Source: CAZART01 sp964487555 (GTDB taxonomy: Bacteria; Bacteroidota; Rhodothermia; Rhodothermales; VXPQ01). From it: a DNA stretch of 64,000 bases. The stretch spans positions 4,377 to 68,376 of the forward strand of contig CAZART010000008.1 in NCBI GenBank assembly GCA_964487555.1, given 5' to 3'. A program made the position numbers and the translations under genes. The number at the start of each line of letters is the position of its first letter. The stretch's first letter is position 1. The notes under the pieces are model-generated. The model did not search any database and was not told the origin of the DNA. It saw only the letters and a program-made list of their open reading frames with translations. Below are positions 8,048-17,100 of the stretch, one piece after another.

Positions 8048-9391
8048 CTATCCCAACTCTCCTATTGCGTCGACCGCCGCGTCTACCTCCGCCATCGAAT
8101 TGTAGATGGACGGCGTCAATCGCGGGTAGCTAACGGCGTACGGGGTAGTTGTTGCGATGATGCCCCTTTTCGACAAGGCATCGACGGTGCCGTCCGGCGA
8201 CAGGCCGTCCACTTCGAAACATACGATACCCGCGGAGAGCGTTTCGTCGCGCGGCGTATGAAGGGTCACGTGCGACATATCCGCGAGTCCATCCTTAAGG
8301 CGGCCGGCTAGCGCGTGCGTGCGTTCTGCGATCCTGCTTTTTCCGATTTCCTGATGAAAGGCAAACGCATCGGGCATGGCCCACTGGTGCTCGAAGGACT
8401 TGAATCCGCCCGGAGTCATTCGCGCGGCCGTCGTTGGACCGGCCGGCGCGGTGTCTTCCGCCCATGCGTTCCAGCTTGCGTCTTCGATAAAGCTCGGAAT
8501 CACCGGCCGCAGACGGGCCCAGGCATCCTCATGCGCCCAAACGATTCCCGTGCCTCGCGGGCCGAACAGCCACTTGTGGCAGCCTGCCATGAAGAAGTCG
8601 CAGCCCAGCTCTCCGATGTCGATATCCTCGACGCCGAAGCCGTGAACGCCGTCGAGCCCGATGAGCAGCCGGTCCTCTTCGCTGCGGCCGCGGTTCACGT
8701 CGGCTACGGCCTCGGCGATTTGTGGCATCGGCAGCTTCAGGCCGGTGCTTGAATGCACCCACGTCAACGCGAGTACGCGTGTTGAGGGGGTGAGCGCATT
8801 GGAAATGCGATCCACAATCTGATCGACGGACGCGTCGGCCGCGACGTCGAACAGCGCCATTGTCCGAACGGATGCCCCCGTGCGGTCGGACACCTGTCTG
8901 AGGGATTCGTGGGTGGCGTAATAGTCGTGCTCCGTCGTTAGAATCTCGTCCCCCGGCTGTAGCGCCAGTCCGTGGTAGACCAGGGCTATACCCATGGTCG
9001 TGCTGTCGGTGAGTGCGATGGCATCGGTTCGGCCCCTGAGGTAATCCGCGGCGGCGGAACGGGCTTCATGCTTCCGACGGTTGTTCTGCGCCTTGACGTA
9101 GGTGACGGGGTTCGCATTGAGCTCTCGCCGAAAGCGGTCAATGGCATCGCGCACAGGGGCCGGATGGGTCGAAACCAGCAATGCACTCATGTGGATAACG
9201 TCACGTGAGAGGTCGAATTGGCTTCGGACGTTCTGCCATTCACTGTCAACGGAACTGGTCTTCGGCCTAACGTCGCCGTTTTCGCTCCGCTTGTCGTCGC
9301 AGGCGGCGACAATGGCGCCGGCGGCGACCGCGAATCCGGCCTTCGAGATGAATTCCCTTCGCTGCATGGCGGGAGTGGGCTCGTTTGACAT
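8048..9391 (-). CDS. Tat-exported class V PLP-dependent aminotransferase
   Basis: Class V aminotransferase fold of 447 residues. The N-terminus holds a twin-arginine signal (QRREFISKAGF) followed by a hydrophobic stretch ending VAAC, so it is probably a Tat-exported lipoprotein or periplasmic enzyme. The PLP-binding Lys is in GCHKWLFGPRGTG, and the preceding DGVHGFG segment carries the PLP-contacting Asp. Closest known types are isopenicillin-N-epimerase-like and cysteine-desulfurase-like enzymes; no Cys-loop of a desulfurase is visible, so an epimerase or lyase is as likely. Export of a PLP enzyme is unusual. The start at 9391 versus 9367 is uncertain; both keep the Tat motif. Confidence 0.8.
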   Translation of the reverse strand: MSNEPTPAMQRREFISKAGFAVAAGAIVAACDDKRSENGDVRPKTSSVDSEWQNVRSQFDLSRDVIHMSALLVSTHPAPVRDAIDRFRRELNANPVTYVKAQNNRRKHEARSAAADYLRGRTDAIALTDSTTMGIALVYHGLALQPGDEILTTEHDYYATHESLRQVSDRTGASVRTMALFDVAADASVDQIVDRISNALTPSTRVLALTWVHSSTGLKLPMPQIAEAVADVNRGRSEEDRLLIGLDGVHGFGVEDIDIGELGCDFFMAGCHKWLFGPRGTGIVWAHEDAWARLRPVIPSFIEDASWNAWAEDTAPAGPTTAARMTPGGFKSFEHQWAMPDAFAFHQEIGKSRIAERTHALAGRLKDGLADMSHVTLHTPRDETLSAGIVCFEVDGLSPDGTVDALSKRGIIATTTPYAVSYPRLTPSIYNSMAEVDAAVDAIGELG

Positions 9392-9603
9392 GCCTTCAAC
9401 GACTCGGCGCGCTGTGTAGCATGCCGCCGAATTTCCAAATGCATCCAACCTGGTGATGTTGTGCGGCGAAGCCCGCCCATGCGGGATTGTTACGAGTGTC
9501 GGTCGAGAGGGGAGATTTGGTCTGGACATAGCATCGCCGCCGACGTACTATTTCGGGTGCGATCCATGATGAACGACTACGACAGGGCGCGAGGATGTCA
9601 CGC

Positions 9604-11991
9604 ATGGCTGTCAACTACGTCCGCACCGCGTGGCGGTATCTTGTCCGTCAGCCGGGATTTACGCTTCTCAACGTCTTTGGCCTTTCCATCGGCGTGGCCG
9701 GCCTGCTTCTCATTGGACTCTACCTTCGCCACGAGCTGTCGTACGAGAACGTTCATGTGAAGGCCGACCGCGTTTTCCGCGTAGTCGTCGAGCGCCGTTA
9801 CGAAGAGGGAAGGAGCCGGCCGCTGGCACCCACGTCACCCCCGTTGGCAGGCGCGCTGCGGGCGAACGTGCCGGAAATCGAAAAAGCAGTCCGGCTCTTC
9901 GTGCCGCTTTATACGACCGGCCGGGTATCGCTACGTCGCGAAAACAGATCGTTTTTCGACGAACACTTCTTCTTTGCGGATCCGACCGTCTTCGACGTCT
10001 TCAGTATCCCGCTTCGACGCGGCGAGGCGGCGACGGCCCTCCTCAATCCGGGATCGGTGATCCTTTCCGAGGCGATGGCGATGAAATATTTCCCGGATGA
10101 GGATCCGCTCGGTCGAACGCTCGTGCTCGACGACAGCATAAGCGTCGAAGTCACGGCCGTGATGGCCGATGCGCCGTCGAACACACACCTCCGCCCCGAT
10201 TTTCTCGCGCCGTATGCACTACTCGAGCATCAATATGGCGATCGGGCGACGTCGTGGTGGGGTTGGGACCTCATCTATACGTACGTGCTCTTGCGCGACG
10301 GCGCTGCCCCGGATGCCGTGGCCCGCAAAATACAGCACACGCTCGATGAATACGCGACGCCGCGCACATCGAGACGGGGCTATACGTATGCCGCGGAGCT
10401 CCAGCCGCTGAAGGACATCCATCTCTACTCCGACCGGGAATGGGAGATTACGGCCGGCGGCGATCCGACATATCTACAGGCACTCGCGATCGTTGCGCTG
10501 TTCGTGCTCGTGCTGGCGTGCGTTAACTTCGTGAACCTCTCCACGGCGAGGGCATCGAGCCGTTCCCACGAGATAGGCGTTCGCAAGGTCCTCGGCAGCG
10601 GCCAGGGCCGCTTGATGCTTCAATTCTTGTCGGAGTCCGTTTTGCTGAGCATCGCCGCGGTGCTGCTGGGCACCGGCGCGGCCGCGACGGTCCTTCCGTT
10701 CGCGAGCGACATTACGGGAACAGAACTGAATCTCGGCCTATCAGCGGTGCCGCTGCTGTTTGTGCTGGCACTCGTGCTCGGCATTGCGGCGGGTTCCTAT
10801 CCCGCCTTGTATCTCTCTTCTCTTCGTGCCACGGACTCGCTAAAGGGTGGATTCCGGCCCGCTCGCCGGGGGTGGAGCCGCGGCCGCAACGTACTGGTGA
10901 TTTCGCAGTTCACGATCTCGATTGTCCTGACGGCAGGCACGCTCATCGTCTATCAGCAGATCGGATATCTTCAGTCGCGCGAGCTCGGGTTCGATGATGA
11001 GCAGGTGCTCGTGGTCACGACCAGGACATTGTCGCGTGATCTCGACGCCGTAAAGCAGGAGCTGCTGCATCGGCCTGGAATCGAGCGTGTCGCTGCGACG
11101 TCCGGCGTGCCCGGCCGAAAAACTGAGCGCATGCAAATCACGGTCGAGGGGCATGATGAGCCGATGCCCGTGCAGATGCTCTTTATTGACGAGGACTTTG
11201 CGGAGACGCTGGGGCTCGAGATGGCCCAGGGACGCGATTTCGACCATCGATTTCAGACCCACCGGACCTCTGGATTCCTCATCAATCAGACGGCGGCGGA
11301 AGCTTTCGGCTGGACGTCCGCCGTAGGAAGGGGACTTTCGTGGACATCCGGATGGGGCACGAAGCAAGGCGAGGTCGTCGGGGTGGTGCGAGATTTCCAC
11401 GTCACATCTCTCCGGGAGCGGGTGGAACCGCTCGTCCTCACCATCATGCCGGCGTATGCCTACCTCGCGCTGCGGGTGAAGACGGAAGATCTCGCGAGCG
11501 TCGTGGATGAGGTGGGGGCGTGGTGGCGTGAGGCGGAGCCGGGTCGACCGTTCGAATATGCCTTTCTTGACGACGTCTTCGGCCGAGTCTACGAGCGCGA
11601 GCAGACGCAGGCGCATGTTTTCCGCGCCTTCTCCATCCTCGCCGTCATGATCGCCTGCATCGGGCTGTTCGGTCTGGCCGCCTATACGGCCGATGCCCGG
11701 ACGAAAGAGATTAGCATTCGCAAAGTGCTCGGCGCGACGGTACTCCAGATCTACGCGATGATGTCATACTCTTACGTGCGCTTCGTCGTCATCGCGCTGG
11801 TGGCCGGCATTCCGATTACCGTTTTCGCGATGGAACACTGGCTAAAAGGGTTCGCTTATCGGATCGCCATCGGTCCCCGTATATTTCTGATCACCAGCGC
11901 ACTCATGCTTGGAGTGGCGCTGGTCACGGTGGGATGGCAGTCCGTCCGCGCCGCACTGGCCGATCCGGTCGACAGCTTGCGAAGTGAGTAG
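9604..11991 (+). CDS. ABC transporter permease, MacB/FtsX type
   Basis: Inner-membrane permease of 795 residues with the duplicated MacB layout. It starts with a transmembrane helix and a periplasmic MacB_PCD domain (about 25-280), then an FtsX block of three helices ending near 415. A second transmembrane helix and periplasmic domain follow (about 430-660), then a final FtsX block. The coupling motifs HEIGVRKVLGSG and KEISIRKVLGATVLQ mark the two FtsX units. Such permeases are driven by a separate ATPase, which is not in this window, and usually act in lipoprotein, peptide or drug export. The start at 9604 has GAGG nine bases upstream; an ATG at 9595 would add three residues. Confidence 0.9.
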   Translation: MAVNYVRTAWRYLVRQPGFTLLNVFGLSIGVAGLLLIGLYLRHELSYENVHVKADRVFRVVVERRYEEGRSRPLAPTSPPLAGALRANVPEIEKAVRLFVPLYTTGRVSLRRENRSFFDEHFFFADPTVFDVFSIPLRRGEAATALLNPGSVILSEAMAMKYFPDEDPLGRTLVLDDSISVEVTAVMADAPSNTHLRPDFLAPYALLEHQYGDRATSWWGWDLIYTYVLLRDGAAPDAVARKIQHTLDEYATPRTSRRGYTYAAELQPLKDIHLYSDREWEITAGGDPTYLQALAIVALFVLVLACVNFVNLSTARASSRSHEIGVRKVLGSGQGRLMLQFLSESVLLSIAAVLLGTGAAATVLPFASDITGTELNLGLSAVPLLFVLALVLGIAAGSYPALYLSSLRATDSLKGGFRPARRGWSRGRNVLVISQFTISIVLTAGTLIVYQQIGYLQSRELGFDDEQVLVVTTRTLSRDLDAVKQELLHRPGIERVAATSGVPGRKTERMQITVEGHDEPMPVQMLFIDEDFAETLGLEMAQGRDFDHRFQTHRTSGFLINQTAAEAFGWTSAVGRGLSWTSGWGTKQGEVVGVVRDFHVTSLRERVEPLVLTIMPAYAYLALRVKTEDLASVVDEVGAWWREAEPGRPFEYAFLDDVFGRVYEREQTQAHVFRAFSILAVMIACIGLFGLAAYTADARTKEISIRKVLGATVLQIYAMMSYSYVRFVVIALVAGIPITVFAMEHWLKGFAYRIAIGPRIFLITSALMLGVALVTVGWQSVRAALADPVDSLRSE

Positions 11992-12016
11992 GCGGTGGAA
12001 AGTCGTCAGAAGAACC

Positions 12017-12223
12017 TTACGCGGCCGCATGTTCAAAGTAAGTCGCATGGTGCATCAGGCGTCCGACGAAGCCTTCCGCTTCGTGTCGGCGGACGTAATA
12101 GCGGGCCGTTCCATTCATGAAGACGAGATAGGGTCCGTGTTGGCCCCACCCATCGATCACCTCGGAATCGATGGCACGGTGGATAAGGTCGATTAGCGGC
12201 TTAGAGTATGGGTTGAACTTCAT
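12017..12223 (-). CDS. small hypothetical protein
   Basis: Small frame of 68 residues beginning MKFNPYSKPLIDLIHRAI. Its composition looks like a real protein: a helix, then HGPYLVFMNGTARYYVRRHE and a His-containing tail. It has a GAGG ribosome site about 8 bases before the ATG. I do not recognise the family. It converges with the permease gene, with only about 25 bp between the stops. The frame continues upstream without a better start. It could be a shadow, but the protein-like amphipathic pattern argues for a gene. Confidence 0.5.
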   Translation of the reverse strand: MKFNPYSKPLIDLIHRAIDSEVIDGWGQHGPYLVFMNGTARYYVRRHEAEGFVGRLMHHATYFEHAAA

Positions 12224-12354
12224 CACGGGCCTCGCGGTGGCGGCTGTGGGATTTATGAGGGATGTATCGTGCGTCGCGGCGCCGTGCTTGCGCCGGGTGT
12301 CCACTAGAACAGGTGTGTTGAGAGTCTTCCAAAGTGTAGGCAGCACGCGCACAC

Positions 12355-12409
12355 TTTACCATAGGCCGGCCTGCCGGAATTCTGTAGATGAGATTGCCGG
12401 GTTCGGCTC
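12355..12409 (+). repeat. 55-bp direct repeat, copy left of scaffold gap
   Basis: These 55 bases are identical to 12510-12564 on the other side of the N run. Exact identity over a typical assembler k-mer length, right up to the gap on one side and right after it on the other, suggests the same contig-end sequence written twice and not a biological repeat. Confidence 0.85.
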
Positions 12410-12509
12410 NNNNNNNNNNNNNNNNNNNNNNNNNNNNNNNNNNNNNNNNNNNNNNNNNNNNNNNNNNNNNNNNNNNNNNNNNNNNNNNNNNNNNNNNNNN
12501 NNNNNNNNN
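12410..12509. other. scaffold gap of exactly 100 N
   Basis: A run of exactly 100 N, the conventional placeholder for a gap of unknown length. Identical 55-mers abut both edges, so the true gap may be zero (overlapping contig ends) or may hide a repeat of any size. Open frames that run through the N block are not real. Confidence 0.98.
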
Positions 12510-12564
12510 TTTACCATAGGCCGGCCTGCCGGAATTCTGTAGATGAGATTGCCGGGTTCGGCTC
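12510..12564 (+). repeat. 55-bp direct repeat, copy right of scaffold gap
   Basis: Second copy of the sequence at 12355-12409. Its end joins a small dyad CCGGG-TTCGGCT-CCCGG (12552-12568), which may be a terminator-like hairpin between the convergent gene blocks; there is no T-run. Confidence 0.85.
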
Positions 12565-12714
12565 CCGGAATTGCCGATCCACCGGCGGAACATCTACTCA
12601 AGTGCGCGCCGGCACCAGCGGAAATCTCTCGTATAGGGGTCGCATTTTTGGGGCTGTTGCGGCCTGCCGGAATGTCGGCCACGAGCGCTTCTCGCTTCGG
12701 GGGACGTCTATTGA

Positions 12715-13899
12715 TCAGGCGAACCGCAGGCACACTGGCGAAGGGATCGCGAGGGAATGTGCCGTGGCGGAGAGCCGCCCGGAGCGTAGGTCGATTGTAA
12801 AGACGACGACGTTATCGGTATGCTGATTGGCGGCGAGCAGAAAGCGTCCCGACGGGTCGATCGCGAAGTTGCGCGGCCAAGATCCGCCCGTGGATACGTG
12901 CTGAACGAGCATCAGCCGGCCCGACGCCGGCTCGACGGCGAAGACGACGATGCTGTCGTGTCCGCGGTTCGACCCGTAGACGAAGCGCCCGTCGGAAGAG
13001 ACGTGGACGTCGGCGCAGTAGCTCTCGCCCACGAAGTCGTCGGGCAGCGTGCTGATGGTCTGTGTCGGTTCGAGAACGCCGCCGGCATAGGTGAACGCCG
13101 TCAGGGTCGAGTCGAGCTCATTGATCACGTAGGCGCGATCGCCCTTCGGGTGGAACGCGAGGTGACGCGGACCGGCACCCGGCGTCAGGGAAGCGTCGCC
13201 GGACAACACGAGATCACCGTCGTCTAGCCTGTAGATGACCACCTTGTCTATGCCGAGATCGACGGCGAGCGCGTACGCGCCGGAGGCGTCCGACAGGATG
13301 CAGTGGGCATGGGGGGCCTCCTGGCGATTCTCGTCGATGCTCGAACCTTCGTGTTCCTCCACGTCCGAGGCTTCGCCCAGTCGGCCGTCGGGTTCTATCG
13401 GGTAGATCGAGACGTTGCCCCCGAGATAGTTGGCCACGAGCACCTGACCGCCGTCCGGCGTGACGGAGACGTAGCAGGGCGCGCCGCCGTGCGTCGGCCG
13501 GGCATTCAGCGGGCGCAGCTCCATGGCGGGATCGATCGCGTACGCGTACACCCCTCCGCCGGCGGTGCCGGCGAACTCGGTCGTTTCGCTCACGGCGTAG
13601 AGAAACGTGCCGTCTGGATGGAGTGCGAGAAAGGACGGATTTGCGATCCTGCCGGTCGCCTCCACGGTTTCGAGGGCGCCGGTCTCGGCGTTCATCCGGC
13701 AGCGATAGATGCCCTCGCTGTCGCCGTTGGTGTAGGTGCCTACGTACAGGGTCAACATGTCTGTCGAAGAATGGCGACGGATGATCCCATAGCCCAGAGG
13801 AGCCAGTCCGACGAGTTGCAAAAAGGAGCGGCGTGTGGTGTGGGGCACGAGGTGCGGAGAAGGTGACTGTGGAGGGCGCGGGATCAGGCGGCGAAACAT
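12715..13899 (-). CDS. Tat-exported lactonase-family beta-propeller protein
   Basis: Protein of about 394 residues in the seven-bladed lactonase family (6-phosphogluconolactonase type). Repeated blade motifs include FLALHPDGTFLYAVSE, CYVSVTPDGGQVLVANYLGG, RHLAFHPKGDRAYVINEL and NFAIDPSGRFLLAANQ. The N-terminus carries a twin-arginine motif (TTRRSFLQLVGLAPLG), so it is exported folded. The cytoplasmic family hydrolyses 6-phosphogluconolactone, but an exported copy more likely acts on another lactone or only binds. The start at 13899 keeps the Tat signal; an internal Met (LTLYVGTYTNG follows) would give a cytoplasmic form. The upstream frame to 14055 has no support. Confidence 0.8.
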   Translation of the reverse strand: MFRRLIPRPPQSPSPHLVPHTTRRSFLQLVGLAPLGYGIIRRHSSTDMLTLYVGTYTNGDSEGIYRCRMNAETGALETVEATGRIANPSFLALHPDGTFLYAVSETTEFAGTAGGGVYAYAIDPAMELRPLNARPTHGGAPCYVSVTPDGGQVLVANYLGGNVSIYPIEPDGRLGEASDVEEHEGSSIDENRQEAPHAHCILSDASGAYALAVDLGIDKVVIYRLDDGDLVLSGDASLTPGAGPRHLAFHPKGDRAYVINELDSTLTAFTYAGGVLEPTQTISTLPDDFVGESYCADVHVSSDGRFVYGSNRGHDSIVVFAVEPASGRLMLVQHVSTGGSWPRNFAIDPSGRFLLAANQHTDNVVVFTIDLRSGRLSATAHSLAIPSPVCLRFA

Positions 13900-14131
13900 G
13901 CGTCGCGGGGTGGAGGGCAAGTTAGGGAATATTCGGCGTACTGTGCGGCATGATGGCCCTTGACTGAGACACGCCCATGCGCGACCTTGGTGCTCCGGCG
14001 CGCGGTGCGACGCAACGCCGATCCCTTTCCGCCGCGTCGCAGCCGCTCCCGTCACAGTAGATCCGTCGCCATCGACCTGTGTACGGATGCGTCCGACGCC
14101 GGATCTTCACGTCAACAGGATCCTCCCGCCG

Positions 14132-17100
14132 ATGAAGCATCTCCTCCCCCTCCTCCTCCTCCTCTTTCTCTTCGGAGCGCTTGCGAGCCCGACGCTGGCT
14201 CAGAATGCGGCGGAGACAGCCGATCTTCCTTCGCCGCCCGTTCCATTTGATCAGCCCGTGCGCTTCGACAATCTAACGCTGGAAGACGGACTGGCGCAGG
14301 GCAGCGTCTATGCGATCCATCAGGATCGGAAGGGTTTCATGTGGTTCGGCACGCAGGACGGAATAAGCCGCTACGACGGATACTCGTTCAAGAACTACGC
14401 GCATATTCCGTTTGACTCTACGTCGGCGCAGCCGTCCTTTGTGTTCGACATCGACGAAGACGCGGACGGTTACCTGTGGCTGGCCGGTACCTTTGGCGGC
14501 GTAAGCCGGCTCGATCCGTCGACCGGAACGTTCGTCCACTACGAGCACGATCCTGAAAATTCCACGAGCCTGGGCCCCAGATCGATCTGGACGACACTCA
14601 TCGACCGGGATGGTATGCTGTGGGTGGGTGGTAATGGGGGGCTCGATCGGATGGATCCGGAGCACCCCGGCCGATTCGAGCATTATCGCCACGATCCGGA
14701 AGACGAAATGAGCCTGAGCCACGACGAAGTGCGTGCGCTCTATCAGGATGCGTCCGGCTATATCTGGGCGAGCACGGGAAATGGGTTAAGCCGGATGGAT
14801 CCTGAGACTCCCGGCAATTTCGAGCGATTTGTCGTCAATCCGAACGAGAGCGGAGGCCCTGAGAATCGTCCGTACGTTATCAACCGGGTACATATGACGT
14901 CCGACGACGTACTCTGGGCAGGGACCAAGGTCGGGCTTATCCGACTGGACGTGGAAACAGGGACGTTCACTCGCTTAATTCCGCCCGGGGGAGAAGGTGG
15001 GGATAAGGAAGTGATCAGCGTTGCGGCGGATCCGGGTGATGATGAGATCCTCTGGCTCACGATGCCCGCCGGTGGCGGCATCATCCGATTTGACGTACCA
15101 TCGGAAACCTTTACGCCGTTTCGTCGCGATCCCGGAAATCCGGCGAGCCCCGTAAGCAGTGAGACGACCAGTGCATACACCGACCGATCGGGTACGGTTT
15201 GGGTCGGCACCACCACCTACGGAATTTCCAAGTTCAACCCCTCGGCCGTCGGCTTTTCCGTGGTAAGCGGGAATTCGAAATCAGGAGGTCTACCCGAGCC
15301 GGCGGTCTGGGGGATCCATATAGATTCAAAAGGCAATCTGTGGGCGGGCGGGGTCGGCGGGACGCTTCAATTCGTAGAGCGGAAAACAGGGCAGGTACGG
15401 ACCTGGGCGGTCGATTGGCCCAACCGGACGAATCCGCAAAGCCCGGCGGGGATCACTCGGAATATTGTGGAGACGTCGGATGGAGCCATCTGGCTTGCTA
15501 CGAATCGAGGATTGGACAGGGTCGATCTCGATCGTGGCCTGTTCACGCACTTCCGCCACGATCCGCAGGATACGACCGGCTTAACGACCGACAACATTCG
15601 CTCCGTATACGCCGATGCACGAGGATCGTTGTGGCTCGGGACGTCCGACGTGGCGAACTCGGTTCCGCTGACTCGTTTCGATCCGGCCTCGGGAACGTTT
15701 ACGAAGTTCAAGAACGATCCCAAAAGCGAAACTTCGATGCGGGCCGATATGGTCTGGACCGCGATAGAAGATCATGAGGGAATACTCTGGTTCGGTACGG
15801 ATCGGGGCGTCAGCTCGATGGATCCGAACAATCCGGGCGTGTTCCGCCATTTCCATCACAATCCGCGAGATCCTCTGTCGATCACGAACGGCAACGTCAC
15901 GACTTTGCGCGAGCGCCAACGGAAGCCGGGTATCCTCTGGATGGGAACAAGTGGAGGCGGTCTCGACCGACTCGATACGACAACCGGCGCTGTAAAGCAC
16001 TACACCACGCAGTCCTCGAATCTTCCGAACAATACCATCTATGCCATCCTGGAGGATGACGGCGGGCACCTTTGGATAAGCACGAATCGGGGGCTTAGCC
16101 GCTTCGATCCGGACGCAGAGACCTTCACGAACTACGGCATCGAGCACGGGCTTCAGTCGCTGGAGTTCAATCAGCATGCCGCGGCTCGCAGCCAGGACGG
16201 CGAGCTGTTCTTCGGCGGCGTGAAGGGCATCAATGCCTTTTATCCGGAAGAGGTTACCATAAATGCGCTGCCTCCGCCGGTGGCACTGACGGACCTTCGG
16301 CTTTTCAACGAGCGCATCGTCGTTGGGCCGGATTCACCGCTCAAGGAGTCGCTGGAACGGACTCGCGAGATCGAGCTCACGCACGATCAGGCCCGCAACG
16401 TCGGATTCGATTTTGTAGCGTTACACTACAAGAATCCGGAGCTCAACCGCTACGCCTATCAGCTCGAGGGTTTCGATGCGGACTGGATCGACGCGGGTGC
16501 GCAGCGCTCAGCCACCTATACGAATCTGCCACCCGGATCGTACACGTTCCGCGTGAAGGCGGCCAATAGCGACGGTGTGTGGAACGAGGAAGGCGCGGCC
16601 CTCATGGTCAGCGTACTGCCGCCGTGGTGGCGGACGATCTGGGCGTACGTCATCTACGGATTGCTCGTCGTGGGCGCCGTGGGCGGCATCGACAGAGTTC
16701 AGCGCCGCCGCCTGCGAAGAAAGGCGGAGCTCGCGCAGGCCGAGCTGCGGGCGCGGGCGGCAGAGTCCGAAAAAGATGCCGCCGAGGCCGAGGCCAAAGC
16801 TCTTCAGGCCGACAACGAGAAGAAGAAAAATGCCGAGCTGCTGAGCGAGATCGGCAAAGAGTTGACCTCGTCGCTGGACCTTGCTACCATTTTCGACCGC
16901 GTCTACGATCACGTCAATCATCTTGTCGATGCATCGGTATTCGGCGTTGGACTCTACAACGAGGAGAAGCACGAGATCGAATACCGCCTGGCCATCGAGA
17001 ACGGCAAACGGTACGCTCCGTACTCCCGCGACACGAACGACAAGAACCAGTTTCCCGTCTGGTGCATCGAGCACCGGGAAACCGTCTTCGTCAATGACGT

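Noticed and set aside
12171..12733. Frames spanning the N block
   Set aside because: They consist of unknown residues and duplicated contig-end sequence.
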